From assembly GCF_022965805.1 (NCBI RefSeq), contig NC_133117.1, positions 14,903,479-14,967,478 on the forward strand: 64,000 nucleotides of DNA, read 5' to 3'. This DNA is from Primulina eburnea (taxonomy: Eukaryota; Streptophyta; Magnoliopsida; Lamiales; Gesneriaceae). This document shows, one piece after another, positions 1-10,999 of this stretch. Made by a program: the position numbers and the translations under genes. Every line of letters starts with the position of its first letter. Within the stretch, counting starts at the first letter, position 1. The notes beneath the pieces are model-generated. The model worked only from the letters and a program-made list of their open reading frames with translations. It made no database searches and had not been told where the DNA came from.

Positions 1-1854
1 TCCTTATGCAGCAAGGACGTCATCGCATATGCCTCTAGACAGCTGAAGCCACATGAGATTCGATACCACATTCATGATCTTGAATTGGCGGCTATCGTTT
101 TTGCACTGAAGATTTGGCATCATTATCTCTATGACTAGAAATTTGAGATTTATTTGGACCACAAAAGCCTGAAGTATCTATTTTCTCAGTCAAAATTGAA
201 CATGAGAGAGCGCAGATGGCTCGATTTGTTGACAGATTTTGATTGCGAGATCAAATACTATCCAGGGAAGTCAAATGCAGCAGCGGATGCCTTGAGTCGA
301 AAGGTATGTGCTCTATCCTTATCGACGATAGATGTTTCGAATTTAATTGAAGATTGTTGTTTGTCTGGATTAGCATTTGACACAGATAGTAGACCGTTAC
401 AACTTGCTTCGATTCAAATTGAGCCAGATTTGATTATGAGAATCAAGGAAGCCCAAAGAACAGATCAGAATGTTCAGAAGTCGATTCAGATGGCCAGATC
501 AGGACATCAGTCTGAATATCGGGTACGTTATTATGTTCTGTATGTGAATAACCGTCTTGTAGTGCCACATATTTCAGATTTGAAACAACAGATTATGTCA
601 GAAGCGCACTGTAGTCGGTTTAGCATTCATCCTGGTGGCAGGAAAATGTACAACGATCTGAAGACACAATTCTGGTGGAAACAGATGAAGACAGATATTG
701 CAGAATTTGTGTCTAAGTGCTTGAAATGCCAACAGGTGAAGGCTGAGAGAAAGAAGCCCGGAGGTTTACTTCAGAGTTTGTCTATTCCAGAATGGAAATG
801 GGATCACATTTCCATGGATTTTGTGACGAAGTTACCTCGATCATCCCGGGGCTGTGACGCGATTTGGGTCATTATTGTAAGATTAACCAAATCAGCGTGT
901 TTTATTCCATACAGAATGACTTACCGACACGATCTGATGGCTGAGATATATATCAGAGAGGTTGTCAGATTGCATGGTGTGCCAAAGTCTATCGTATCAG
1001 ATCGTGATCCACGATTCACTTCACACTTTTGGCACAGTCTGCAGCAAGCTTTGGGTATGACATTATACCTGAGTACTACATATCATCCCCAGACAGATGG
1101 ACAATCAGTGCGGACTATCCAGACTTTAGAGGACATGCTGAGAGCTGTAGTGCTAGACTTTGGCACTAGTTGGCAAGATTCACTCCCACTTTGTGAATTC
1201 TCGTACAACAACAACTACCAAACGAGCATTGAAATGGCTCCGTTTGAAGTTTTATATGGCAAGAAGTGCAGATCTCCTCTATATTGGAATGATATATCTG
1301 AGGTATCATAACTTAGGCCTGACATGATTCGTGAGATGACAGAGAAAGTGAAGGTTATTCAGAAAAGAATGAAAACGGCACAGGATAGGCAAGCCAAATA
1401 TGCCAATATCCGACGTAGACTGTTGGTATTTGAACAGGGAGACAAAGTATTCTTGAAGATTTCTCCTTTCAGAGGCACTGTCAGATTTGGCAAACGCGGG
1501 AAGTTGTCTCCTAGATACATCGGTCTATACGAGATTTTAGAAAAGATTGGCGATCGAGCATATCGACTTGCTCTTCCTCCTTCACTTTATGGGATACATG
1601 ACGTTTTTCATGTATCGATGTTGCGGAAATATATGCCTGATGATTCTCATGTCATTCAACCTGACCAAGCTGAGCTGGATCAGACTTTGATTTATGTTGA
1701 AAAACCGATACAGATTCTTGATCGGAAGGAGAAGCAGCTCAGAACGAAGACTATCCCGCTAGTGAAAGTCCAGTGGAGTCGTCATGGCACTGAAGAAGAA
1801 ACTTGGGAGACAGAAGCAGATATGAGAAAGAAACATCCCGAGTTATTCACATGA
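1..1854 (+). pseudogene. Element A: gypsy pol 3' part (RNase H, integrase, C-terminal chromodomain-like tail), broken
   Basis: End of a Ty3/gypsy polyprotein. In order: RNase H ([16 protein letters not shown]) to about 320; integrase zinc finger H-H-C-C at about 600-740; integrase core with first Asp in MDF (about 817) and second in SDRDPRF (about 1000); C-terminal tail with the ETWETEADMRKKHPELF pattern of Tekay/Del-like chromoviruses (class from memory). Damage visible: a 2-base loss near 20 shifts the frame, TAG at 136-138 and TAA at 1309-1311. The catalytic third residue of DD35E, normally Glu in GQSERT, is Val (codon 1108-1110). From 139 to 1851 the frame is otherwise open, broken only by the TAA. 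The 5' part of the element lies outside the window. Its integrase closely matches element C. Confidence 0.93.
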
Positions 1855-1940
1855 TGTAAGTAATTTTCAGTCTTGATTTTATTACTTTTCATGTATGAAT
1901 TGATAGAGTGCCTGCGATTTCGAGGACGAAATCATTTCTT

Positions 1941-1953
1941 AGAGGGGGAGAAA
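1941..1953 (+). other. Polypurine tract of element A
   Basis: AGAGGGGGAGAAA sits directly before the TG that opens the 3' LTR and follows the CGAGGACGAAAT box that recurs before this tract in the gypsy elements here. It is the expected plus-strand primer for reverse transcription. Confidence 0.9.
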
Positions 1954-2100
1954 TGTAAGGCTCGAGATTATTAGTCTTCATTGATGTGATATTCGAAGAT
2001 ATGAGAATGCATGACATGTAATCAAGAGCACTAAATGAGATGAGAGTAGGAAAGACATGGTAAAGACATGAAAAATTAGAGTTTGAATACAAGGGAAGAC

Positions 2101-2356
2101 CGCACCCGCGCCTAGAGAAGCACCGCACCCGCGGTGGATAGGCAGAAAGTTGGACATTTTTATAGTAGGGTCACCGCACCTGCGGTCCAGAGGGAGTGCA
2201 CCCGTGGTTGATGGACAGAGAGTTGGAAATTATTTACAGAAATGACACCGCACCCGCGGTGCAGAACTGACCGCGCCCGCGGTCGACTTTTATGAATTTT
2301 TGGAAGACTTGCTGAAGCTTGAGCGCACCCGCGCTACTGAAGCCACCGCACCCGCG
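2101..2356 (+). repeat. Inverted-repeat array, CGCACCCGCG motif, 8 copies (element A LTR U3)
   Basis: Eight cores read CGCACCCGCG or one-to-two-base variants, within ACCGC-ACCC-GCGGT inverted repeats. Core starts: 2101, 2124, 2175, 2197, 2249, 2272, 2324, 2347. Spacings: 23, 51, 22, 52, 23, 52, 23. Spacer sequences differ from one another. The array ends about 50 bp before the TATA-like box, so it lies in the U3 promoter region. Confidence 0.9.
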
Positions 2357-2406
2357 GTCATACGTGGTGCTTGAAAAATAAGACACTTGCCTCTCAACAT
2401 GCAGGA

Positions 2407-2413
2407 TATATAT
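2407..2413 (+). promoter_or_regulatory. TATA-like box of element A LTR
   Basis: TATATAT about 50 bp after the last array motif. F shows the same 51-bp gap from motif end to TATA. Assigned by position and composition only. Confidence 0.5.
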
Positions 2414-2784
2414 GTGTATGTGTCTTCATTTCTTCAGATTCCCTCAGCTGAGAAACGAAAGGAAAAGGGTTCCAAACCTTCTTCATAACTTAGAAGTTGA
2501 TTTGTGAAAGAATTACACATCCAAACTACAATTCAAGCATAGATTTGTGTTCCTTGCATCAAGAGCTATCTAGAGATGTAAGTATTGTTCAGTTCTAGCA
2601 TGATTTAGATTTCATGTATTGAAAGAATTTTGATATGATGATTAGTATGAGTTCTTATCATGTGGAATATAGTATATTCGAAATCGGACCGAAGAAATAG
2701 TACCGTATGCTATTTTAACGATTTTACAGCATGTACCGAGTTGGGAATGTGCAAATATCAGAACTGATATGTGTTTATGATGTG

Positions 2785-4072
2785 ATTCCCCACAGTAAAA
2801 CTACCCAAAACACGACGTTCACCCTACGACACATACAATTCCAAAAACGTGGCAATTGACACCAAATCGTTTCCTACGACTACTAATGTACTTGAGTGCC
2901 TATCGATACCAAACGACATATCAAATAACAACCCAACATCATACTAAGCATACCTAGACGCAGCAACGATCAACCGTCGATCCCCAACGAAGGTTACAAC
3001 AATAAAACTTCAAGAACACATCAATACATAATTTTCTGAAAAACGCAGTTTGACCAGTCCCACGAAAAACATCATAGCTCAATCAAATTTTATCCAAATA
3101 TTTCTAATTTACTGTCAAATCGAAGGTATTGAAATGTTCTACAATTTTCTTGTTGAAAGTTTTCTCAGAATCACGACTGAAAAGTCGCAGTTTTAAAAAT
3201 ATAGTAAAAACGAGTTTTCAGATCTAAAAACTATTTCAAAACTTATCCAAACCTATTTCCGCTCAAACAACAAATGTCACACATAAAATTTTACGTATAA
3301 AAATAACAAGGCACATAATATGACTAGATCGATGCAGAAATAACAGAATATACGTGCCTTTGATATTTAAAATACCGCAACGACGATACCGAAGCGGAGA
3401 TGGCGTGAGGATTGATTCGGGACTAACGTGGCGCTAAAATCTGGTAATAAAATTCACGAAAAGTTGCTAGAATGATGAAGGGATGGGGCGGCTGCTGTGG
3501 AATTTAGAACCCTAGGTTTCTCTCCTCTCAAAATAATAAAATTCTGAATTTGAAACGTGTGTGTGTGTTATATGGTTTGTGTGTGTGTATTGTTAATTAG
3601 GAGAAAATTTGCTTAAATCAGTAATTAGCAAGGTAATTTAAAATACTAACTCCCTTAACAAGTTAATAAAAATAGTAAAAATTACTACACACTCCTAATA
3701 AAATCCCTTAATTAAAATAACACACATAAAATGCTAACTCTAAAAGTTTCAAACTCTTAATTCGCTAAATAAATAATTTAGGCTTTAAAAATACTAACAA
3801 CCTAATAAATTAGTTAAAATACCACAACCTCAACTTAAAATAAAATACCACATTAAAATTTCCAAAATCGTCACCGGTCGTTTCCTCGATTGCGCCTCGA
3901 ATAATCGCCTGAAACATGAAACACGAAAAACATTTTAACGTGCATCACATAAACATTAAAATAATGAAATTAAATAAATCATGCACTACTAAGACTCGTT
4001 TTAAAATTAAATAAATGCTTTAGCAATTAAATAAATGCATGGGTTATAAGTGTACTGAATTTGGACACTACA
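2785..4072 (-). mobile_element. Old LTR of the D family (minus), left edge unclear
   Basis: About 1.3 kb, AT-rich and non-coding. From about 3030 to 4072 it aligns by eye with 53830-54880: shared AAAACGCAGTTTGA, ATCGAAGGTAT, AATGCATGG and the end ...CTACA at 4072. Read on the minus strand it starts TGTAGTGTCC, a normal LTR start. No polypurine tract or primer site flanks it, so it is a solo or truncated LTR. The left edge was not resolved, and no duplication was found. Confidence 0.55.
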
Positions 4073-4315
4073 GTAGTAGATTTCGTCAGGGAATTTTTCA
4101 GGGGCTGTCACCTTGTGCCCATGATTGCAAATGATGGCCAGGAGAAGCTGAGGCATTTTATGGATGGGTTGCGCCGATCTTGCACCGTGATATTCGAGTT
4201 GCTGGTCCTAGGACTTATGCAGTTTCCGTGTCGAGAGCTTAGGCGGCAGGGCAGGACCAGAGGGACATTGAGGTCGATAGGCATGGCAAGAGGCCCTATC
4301 AAGAACGAAACTTAG
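4073..4315 (+). pseudogene. gag remnant of old gypsy element D
   Basis: Encodes a recognisable gag core: a DFVREFFRGC start, then EKLRHFMDGLR, typical of the plant chromovirus capsid region. A further gag segment continues in other frames through 4310 (DQRDIE-like), so there are frameshifts. It abuts the end of the D-family LTR with no primer site between. Neither gag end is complete. Confidence 0.65.
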
Positions 4316-5004
4316 GATTAAGTGGATATGAGTAATGGAATTAGGTTATCTAAGACTACTTGGATTGTGTAAGTTATAATTTCAAGTTTATGAAATAGGT
4401 GATCATACGGGGATATTTGGTGAAATAAAAACAAAATGGAATTAGTTGATTTATTAGAATTAGTCCATCATTAACAGGGGAAACTTATTAAGCTTTATAC
4501 ATTCGAATGAATTAAGTATTGAGAATACGTCAAAGTGTGACATTATGAGGAAGGTTTAAGTGTCTTAGGCCTCAACTATAATGTAATTGGGAAGGATATA
4601 ATTTAAGCATGTGTTTGATGCTAGGAAGGTTTTATTATCTAATCAGAATATCAATATTCTATATTTTGTGGTTTATGGATTAATGTTACTCGAAATTTAA
4701 GATTAGCAACAATCTTTATTTGGGATGTACTTGTAAATAGCTAAGTTACGTAAGTTTGATGTCGTAAGGTAAAGATTCGATTCTAGGATCGTAGGTCAAT
4801 ATTACGGGGTTAAGACAAGGTTTAACTTTTGAGTGTAGTACCAATGATAGAAAGTTGATCAGTAATTTTTTGTGCGAAGATTTCTTATATTGAACTACAT
4901 AAATGCTAATGTAATAGATCGATGAACATTACGGGTATAGTATAAGGAAAATAAGCTACGATAAGTTTGAACCTCCATTTCTAATATTGGGAATTGTGAG
5001 AAAG
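4316..5004. other. AT-rich stretch between D gag and D pol, nothing recognised
   Basis: About 690 bp with stops in all frames. It probably holds decayed zinc-knuckle, protease and RT-start sequence of element D, since RT similarity resumes at about 5005, but I cannot identify motifs here. Confidence 0.3.
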
Positions 5005-7085
5005 GTCAGAATTCGAGGTCATAGTAAGGTAAAACTAAGACAACCTTCAGAACTAGATACAGGCATTACGAGTTCTTAGTGATGCCATTCGGACCGACGA
5101 ATACTCCAGCAATTTTTATGGAATGGATGAATCGGGTTTTTTCAGCCCTACCTAGACCAGTTCGTAATTTCATTGACGACATTCCCATCTACTCGAAGAG
5201 CCATGAGGAGCATCAACAGCACTTGGATATAGCTTTGCAGGTCTGCAGAGTCGCAAGTTGTTTGCAAAATTTAATAAGTGTGAATTCTGGTTGGAGAAGG
5301 TAGTGTTTTTAGGTCATGTAAATTATAACAGTGGCATTGAGGTGGATCAAGCTAAGGTAGCAGCAGTTAAGGAATGGGTCGAACCGAAGAATGCGTAAGA
5401 AATTCGCAATTTCCTAGGTCTAGCAGGCTACTACATGAAATTTATTCATGGGTTTTCTTCGATTACAGTGCCACTCACTTCACTGACAACGAAGAATGCT
5501 AAATTCGTATAAAGTGATGAATGTCAGAAGAGCTTTGAAACTTTGAAGCAAGCTCTTATTTCAGCTCCAGTGTTAGCCATGCCAGCAAGTCAAGGAAATT
5601 TTGTGTTGTACACCGATGCATCTAAGCTAGGGTTAGGCGCAGTGTTGATGCAGCATGGTCGGGTTATAGCTTATGCTTCCAGGCAGTTGAAGGTGCATGA
5701 GAAGAACTACCCGACTCATGATCTTGAGTTAGCTACAGTTGTCTTTGCGTTGAAGATATGGAGAGACTACTTGTACGGCGAGAAATGCCAGATATTCTTT
5801 AATCACAAGAGTCTCAAATATTTCTTTACGTAGAAAGAATTGAATATGAGACAAAGACGGTGGTTGTAGTTGGTAAAAGACTACGATTATGAAATTATCT
5901 ACCATCCGAGAAAAGTTAATGTTGTGGCAGATGCCATGAGCAGGAAAGTTTTAGTAGTAGCACAACTGTCAGTACAAAGACCTCTTCAGTCAGAAATTCA
6001 GATATTTGGGTTAGAGGTTTATCCTAAGGGCAGAGCTCCTAAGCTGTCTAATCTGATAGTTCAGTCTTCGGTGCTTGACCGAATCCGTGCACGTCAGTTT
6101 TCAGATGAGCAGTTGCAGAAATGGAGACTAGAAGATGAAGCCAAGGGCAATGTACTCTATACAGTGTCCGAGGGTATTGTGAGGTACAGAGGAAGGATGT
6201 GAGTGCCTAGTGTTGATTCGATCAGAGAGGATATTCTGACAGAGTCACATGCATCTTTGTATTCCAATTAACCAAGATGTACAAGGATTTACAGGTTTTG
6301 TATTGGTGACCAGGTATGAAGAGAGACATCCGCCGATTTGTGTCTGAATGTCTCACTTGTCAGCAGGTGAAGGCAGAGCATCAGAGGCCAGCAGGAATGC
6401 TTAAGACGCTCCATATCCTCGATTGGAAATGGGAGAATATCACCATGGCTTCGTGGTTGGTTTGTCGGAGTCAGTCAGAGGATCCAATGCCATTTGGGTT
6501 ATAGTGGATCGACTTACTAAGTCGGCACACTTCTTGCCAGTGAAGACGAATTTCTCCATGATGCATTATGCGGAGCTATATATCAAGGAGATAGTTCAAT
6601 TGCATGGGATCCAGTTTCAATTGTGTCCGACAGGGACCCGAGGTTTACATCGTCCTTTTGGAAGAGTTTGCATGCAACCATGGGGACGAAGTTTCTATTC
6701 AGTACATCTTTTCACCCGCAGACAGATGGCCAATCTCAGCAGGTGATTCAGATTTTGGAGGATCTATTGCGAGCCTGTATGATCGATTTCCAGGGGACTT
6801 GTGAATCTAAGCTACCTCTAGTGGAGTTTAAATACAACAACAGTTTCCAAGCATCTATAGGTATGGCTCCCTACAGGCATTGTATTGAAGGAAGTGTAGA
6901 TCGCCTGTTCATTGGGATGAAGTCAGTGAAAGAGCGGAACTTTGTCCCAAGATAGTTCAGCAGACTGCAAATGTGGTGATAAAGATTCGGGACAAAATGA
7001 AGACCGCCCAGAGTAGCCAAAAGAGCTATGCCGATAAGAGGAGAAGAGATCTCTAGTTTTCCGTAGGTGATCATGTTTTTATAAA
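5005..7085 (+). pseudogene. Element D: decayed gypsy pol (RT, RNase H, integrase)
   Basis: RT starts near 5005 (decayed [10 protein letters not shown]), then VMPFG-like, FIDD at about 5170 and the FLGLAGYY region at about 5410. RNase H at 5543-5950 ([28 protein letters not shown]). Integrase zinc finger with [14 protein letters not shown] at about 6350, core with [12 protein letters not shown] and SDRDPRFTS at about 6630. Breaks: frameshift near 5250, TAA 5396-5398, TAG 5831-5833, TAG 5867-5869, TGA 6200-6202, frameshift near 6620. The catalytic Glu position reads GQSQQ, so Glu is lost. It ends in the GDHVFIKITPM tail at about 7085, where minus-strand element B sequence starts. An old insertion. 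Confidence 0.9.
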
Positions 7086-7099
7086 GATAACGCCCATGT

Positions 7100-7303
7100 T
7101 ATAATTGTATATAATTCTCTGAGCCGCTTTAATTTTCAAAATCAGCTCTGGTTCAGCTTGAATAGTATATAATCTCAGAGGCTGGTGATCTGTTTCAGAT
7201 ACTAATCCAGACAAACAGCAGTCTTTTATTAAATTCGAAACACCAATCGTCAATAAGGATAGAGAACATACCTTTCGACTTAGTACATCTGCTGCTGCAT
7301 TGG
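7100..7303 (-). pseudogene. Element B: RNase H end and RNase H-integrase linker (left piece)
   Basis: Minus-strand reading gives [15 protein letters not shown], then the linker with DCCLSGL, homologous to element C at about 47520-47690. It joins at 7303/24867 to the rest of B once the Athila insertion and one ATTGG copy are removed. Left of about 7100 the sequence changes abruptly to element D on the opposite strand, so B's integrase and 3' LTR are missing. Confidence 0.85.
7299..7303. repeat. TSD ATTGG, left copy (Athila insertion)
   Basis: ATTGG at 7299-7303 is repeated at 24862-24866 on the other side of the Athila element. Removing the element and one copy restores the RNase H sequence seen uninterrupted in element C near 47690. 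Confidence 0.95.
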
Positions 7304-8692
7304 TGTTGTGTGTTTTCTTAATTGCTTGCAAGTGCACAACGTCAAGTTATAGTAAAATGTAATTTTGAGTACAAGTGTCGATCCCACGAGGAATGTATTT
7401 CTAAATTTATATTAATGCTTGTAATTAAAATAGTCTTGATTTTATTTAGAATAATCAAATAACAGATTTGTTCGCATCAATAACTGAATTGAAAATAAAT
7501 TTAATTGTAATACCAAACAGAGTTGAACAACAATGGAATAAAAGATCTAGAGGTCCGATTTCACGCAACTATCTACCATGTGTATTTTTGTGTAGCTATA
7601 TTATATTTATCCTTCTTATTCATTAGCCAAGAATTCTAAAATCATCTACTCCCTCTCCCGAGTGTTAAGCAGATACTAATTATCTAATAAAAGATTGTAA
7701 TGTCCCCATCAACAACCTATAATTAAATAACACAATAAGCACTCAAGTCTTTTAATGGCTTCAATAGCATTATATGTCCTCCCGAACTATAAAAATACTA
7801 TCGATGTATTTTTCCCTTTCTTGTTTATAAATTCCCTTTTCCAAGTGATAATTTATAAACATAAGCATCATTCAAGATATGGCCAATAAATTGAAAGCAT
7901 TAAAATTGGAAACATACAAATGAACAATAAGGAAATCTCATATAGCATAAATCATAAATCATCACACATGGTTTCTAGTTTTGATCCATCGTTCCTCTAG
8001 AAATAAAAATTAGTTCATAATAAAAATAACACAACACACAAATCTTAAACAAAACATAGTAAATAACAATGAAAGTAAAGAAAGAAGAACTTAGAACAAG
8101 AGTTTTGGAGTTCAAATGAAGCTTTTATCCAAAGATGTGCAAGAACTTTCCCAAGGATGCACTTGATCTTTAATCCCTTTGTTGTAGCCTCCAATCCTTT
8201 CCTTTTGCTCCAAGATGCCCTAGATGATGAATAATGGAGGCTTTTTATAGTCCTCAACAAGTCTTGCACGCAAAACACCAAAGTCTTCAAGTCCCATGCG
8301 CAGCACACCATAGTTTCACAATTTTCGGAAGTTGTCTGTGCATGACCGCGGGTGCGGTAATCTAAGGAGCTCGGGTGCGGTGTCTTCTCGGCAGAAATTC
8401 TCATGTGCAACTGGTGATACCGCAGGTGCGGCGCTTGCATGACCGCGGGTGCGGTCATGCCTCGTAAATCAGCGCGGGTGCGGCATTGTAAGAAGCGCGG
8501 GTGCGGTCTCTTGCTTTGTGTCTCTTTGTCCTTTACACCTTCTAATTCATCACTATATCACTCCAAACTCTCATTTCTAAGCTTCCAAACTACAATAACA
8601 AAAACAACAACATATCAAATAAAACCTGCTCAAAAATCACAAAATTCCAAGTTAAAAACAAGTAATAAAAGTACAATAAATTGCACTTATCA
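7304..8692 (-). mobile_element. Athila 3' LTR
   Basis: 1,389 bp, near-identical to 23473-24861. On the minus strand it opens TGATAAGTGC and ends ...ACACAACA. It carries six CGCGGGTGCG motifs (8347-8505) and a TATA box. Two motifs are decayed relative to the 5' LTR: CTCGGG at 8370 and CGCAGG at 8421, each losing a CpG. Confidence 0.95.
8347..8505 (-). repeat. Inverted-repeat array, CGCGGGTGCG motif, 6 copies (Athila 3' LTR)
   Basis: Core starts on the plus strand: 8347, 8370, 8421, 8444, 8473, 8496. Spacings: 23, 51, 23, 29, 23. The motif is the reverse complement of the CGCACCCGCG motif of elements A and F. It lies upstream of the LTR TATA box. Confidence 0.9.
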
Positions 8693-8710
8693 AACTCCCC
8701 CAAAATTAAG
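8693..8710 (-). other. Polypurine tract of the Athila element
   Basis: On the minus strand CTTAATTTTGGGGGAGTT lies directly before the 3' LTR start, the expected plus-strand primer. Confidence 0.85.
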
Positions 8711-9116
8711 ATTTTGCTAGTCCCGAGCAAAACAAAACAACAAAAACAAACAAACAAACAAGTCATGAAATATTTTAAAGAACTTGGCCTCAATATAAAT
8801 TCAAAATCCATCATGCATTTATAATTCAAATCACTTCAACCACTTGTTCATCCGGATAAAATCATGTGATTGGTTCGTTCTCTAACTTCAAATCTCTTCA
8901 ACCATGTTTCAAATCATTAGCAATTGATTTCAAATTTTTACAAACACATATCACAAGGTCTTTTTCGGTAAAAATTGGGTTCAAAGCAATATTCATTCAA
9001 GAAATGGATACCCAATAAATATTTGATGCAATGAAGTGTGTGAAAAATTGATCAAAATTCTTATTCAATGACAGTGTTTATTGATTGTCCATAAGCTAGA
9101 TCCTCCCAATCACTCT
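8711..9116 (-). other. Athila 3' non-coding region, part 1
   Basis: About 400 bp, AT-rich, with an AAACAAACAAAC run near 8740-8762. No coding potential or recognised motif. It continues at 14392 once the nested unit is removed. Confidence 0.5.
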
Positions 9117-10237
9117 TGTAGTGACCCGTTCCAGAATCACCTACTAGGCAAGAACTAAGCATGCAATTAACCTAATTAACAATAATCAGAGATAACAGCG
9201 GAAAAGTCAACAACAATACCGATTATACAACCCAATCGAAGTCTAGAATAACTCAAAAATAAAATATCCAATACAACCATATCGAATCAAAACAATACCG
9301 ATAAACTAAACCAACCAGATACTCACGTCCTCCTCCTGCTCCTCCTGAGCTGTCCAACCTGAGGCCTGCCCCGAGGGAATGGGGTGTCCAAGAATAAACA
9401 AAACCGAGGACGTGAGCGATAAGAACGCCCAGTACAAAAGTATGAGTATACAGACCTATATGAAATGCACATGCTATGATCATGATACCGGGGTAGTCAA
9501 GAAACAGGAGTCACAAAAGGATCTCAACAATGCTCAGTCTAGAGGCGCCAAGTGGATAGTGCCGCGCGGTACACCTCTGGGTCATGCATCCACTACAAGA
9601 CAGACGTGGACCTAAAATGTCCCGGACCACCGAAGCCCTCCCGACCCGTCGGCCACTGTGTACTCTCGGTGTCCATGCGTCCACAAGACAGGGCTGAGCG
9701 GCCCCAAGATATAGCTTATCTCGAAAGAGATACAGCTCAACAGTAAAGGCTATCTCGAAGGAGAATACGGCTCAACATGAAATGCAACGTGCAGTAATAA
9801 CCGTGACATAATAACATGCATCATATGACATATAACAATGCAGCAAATACTCATGCAACACATATATGAATGTATACTCAACCAGGATATCTCGGATAGT
9901 ACTTTCGTACCTCTATCACAGCAAGCCTAGCCTTACGCAACACCGCTAATCAGGTCTAGAACAAGCCTACGCATCAAAAGCATACTCAATCAATACTACC
10001 ATGCTCGACTAGCAAAACCAGTACTCCCTAGTACTACCAAAGGTTTAGGGTTTACCTTCGTCCGTCGACAGCCCTTTGATGTCGATTGCCTTGAAACTCA
10101 GGCGCCGCTACGCTACTACTCCTGGCAGCTCTTGGCTATCGCTCGACCAACAACTAACCCTAGAAACCTTCCAAATCCTCTCAACTATGAGGCAAAACTC
10201 AAGAAATTGGCAAGTCACAAATGAGAAATCCGAGCAC

Positions 10238-10245
10238 TATTTATA
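10238..10245 (-). promoter_or_regulatory. TATA box of LTR 1
   Basis: TATAAATA on the minus strand, 10 bp downstream of the proximal array motif, as in E1 and E2. The same box is at 12121-12128 and 14005-14012 in LTRs 2 and 3. Confidence 0.75.
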
Positions 10246-10254
10246 GGCCATGTT

Positions 10255-10533
10255 CGGATCCTCCGAACAACACTTCGGAACGTCCGAACGCTACGTGTCC
10301 ATTGGCTCTTGACAGCTCATGATCGGATCCTCCGATCATACACTTCGGACCGTCCGAACATGCACGTGTCCAGCTGCTCTTGACACCTCATGATCGGATT
10401 CAACGAACTACACTTCGGAACGTCCGAACTCCCACGTGTCGATCAACTCTTGACACCTAATGATCGGATCCACCGAACTCACTTCGGATCGTCCGAACGC
10501 TTCTGTGCTTCCGAACCATCTTCGGTCCGTCCG
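10255..10533 (-). repeat. Inverted-repeat array, CGGATCNTCCG-type motif, 9 copies (LTR 1)
   Basis: Imperfect inverted repeats with TTCGGA/TCCGAA arms. Core starts: 10255, 10276, 10324, 10346, 10395, 10416, 10465, 10485, 10523. Spacings: 21, 48, 22, 49, 21, 49, 20, 38. Copies recur in LTR 2 (12138-12416) and LTR 3 (14022-14300). Spacers carry ACGTGTC, a G-box/ABRE-like element, once per roughly 70-bp unit (about 10293, 10364, 10434). The nearest core begins 10 bp from the TATA box. Confidence 0.9.
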
Positions 10534-10619
10534 ATCATGACTCGGTCAAAATTACACATTAAACCTTCTTAATCACCATTACTCCGTTAATTACCCAATT
10601 TGGAATTCGGGCTACTACA

Positions 10620-10999
10620 TTCTCCCCCCCTTAAAACGATTTCGTCCTCGAAATCAAGCTTAGAGGATGAACAAAACGAAACAACTCTCCATGCGCTCTA
10701 ACCAATCCTCAGCATCATCGGGAGTCTCACCGCCAACTAAAGGCTTAGGCCCCATCTGAATAAAACGATGCAAATCAAAACGCCTAGGACCATCCCGACG
10801 ATGACGATGTTCACGGTCACGATGACGCCTACTATCGTCCTGATCACCCCATAGACCTACACTCCCCTGACTACTCCCGTCACCAAAGTGGTCAGCCATC
10901 GCTACAACAATAGAATGGGGAAACTAGTAAATTGGTCAACGGAAATCCCAAAACAGAAATCTATATCCCAAAATCGTATGCATGCTCTGATACCATAAA
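10620..10999 (-). mobile_element. Triple-LTR unit, internal region 1 (gag stub)
   Basis: 380 bp. On the minus strand: primer site TGGTATCAGAGC (10995-10984, initiator-Met-tRNA type); gag start ATG at 10899 with [13 protein letters not shown], [28 protein letters not shown], homologous to E1 gag residues 1 to about 74. The frame then runs into a short unrelated end and stops at 10660. Next come the CGAGGACGAAAT box and the polypurine tract at 10633-10620. Thus a deletion fused early gag to the 3' end and removed all of pol. The element would need proteins from elsewhere. Confidence 0.9.

Larger units (their letters stand above)
1954..2780 (+). mobile_element. Element A 3' LTR, truncated on its right
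   Basis: Begins TGTAAGGCTCGAG right after the polypurine tract. It holds an inverted-repeat array (2101-2356), a TATA-like TATATAT at 2407-2413 and an R/U5 stretch (about 2640-2720) resembling the F LTR (GACCGAAGAAAT...ACCGTATG). The expected ...CACA end and 5-bp duplication are absent; similarity fades near 2770, where another LTR-like sequence begins. The right boundary is approximate. Confidence 0.8.
9117..10619 (-). mobile_element. Triple-LTR unit, LTR 1
   Basis: 1,503 bp. On the minus strand it begins TGTAGTAGCCCG and ends GGAACGGGTCACTACA, the same end as the E1 LTR. TATAAATA on the minus strand at 10245-10238. A conserved GAGGTACGAAAGTAC block is shared with E1. Confidence 0.95.

Noticed and set aside
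8045..8458. 137-codon minus-strand frame (also 24214-24627) as a gene
   Set aside because: It lies wholly in the Athila LTR, runs through the inverted-repeat array, and recurs only because the LTR is duplicated.
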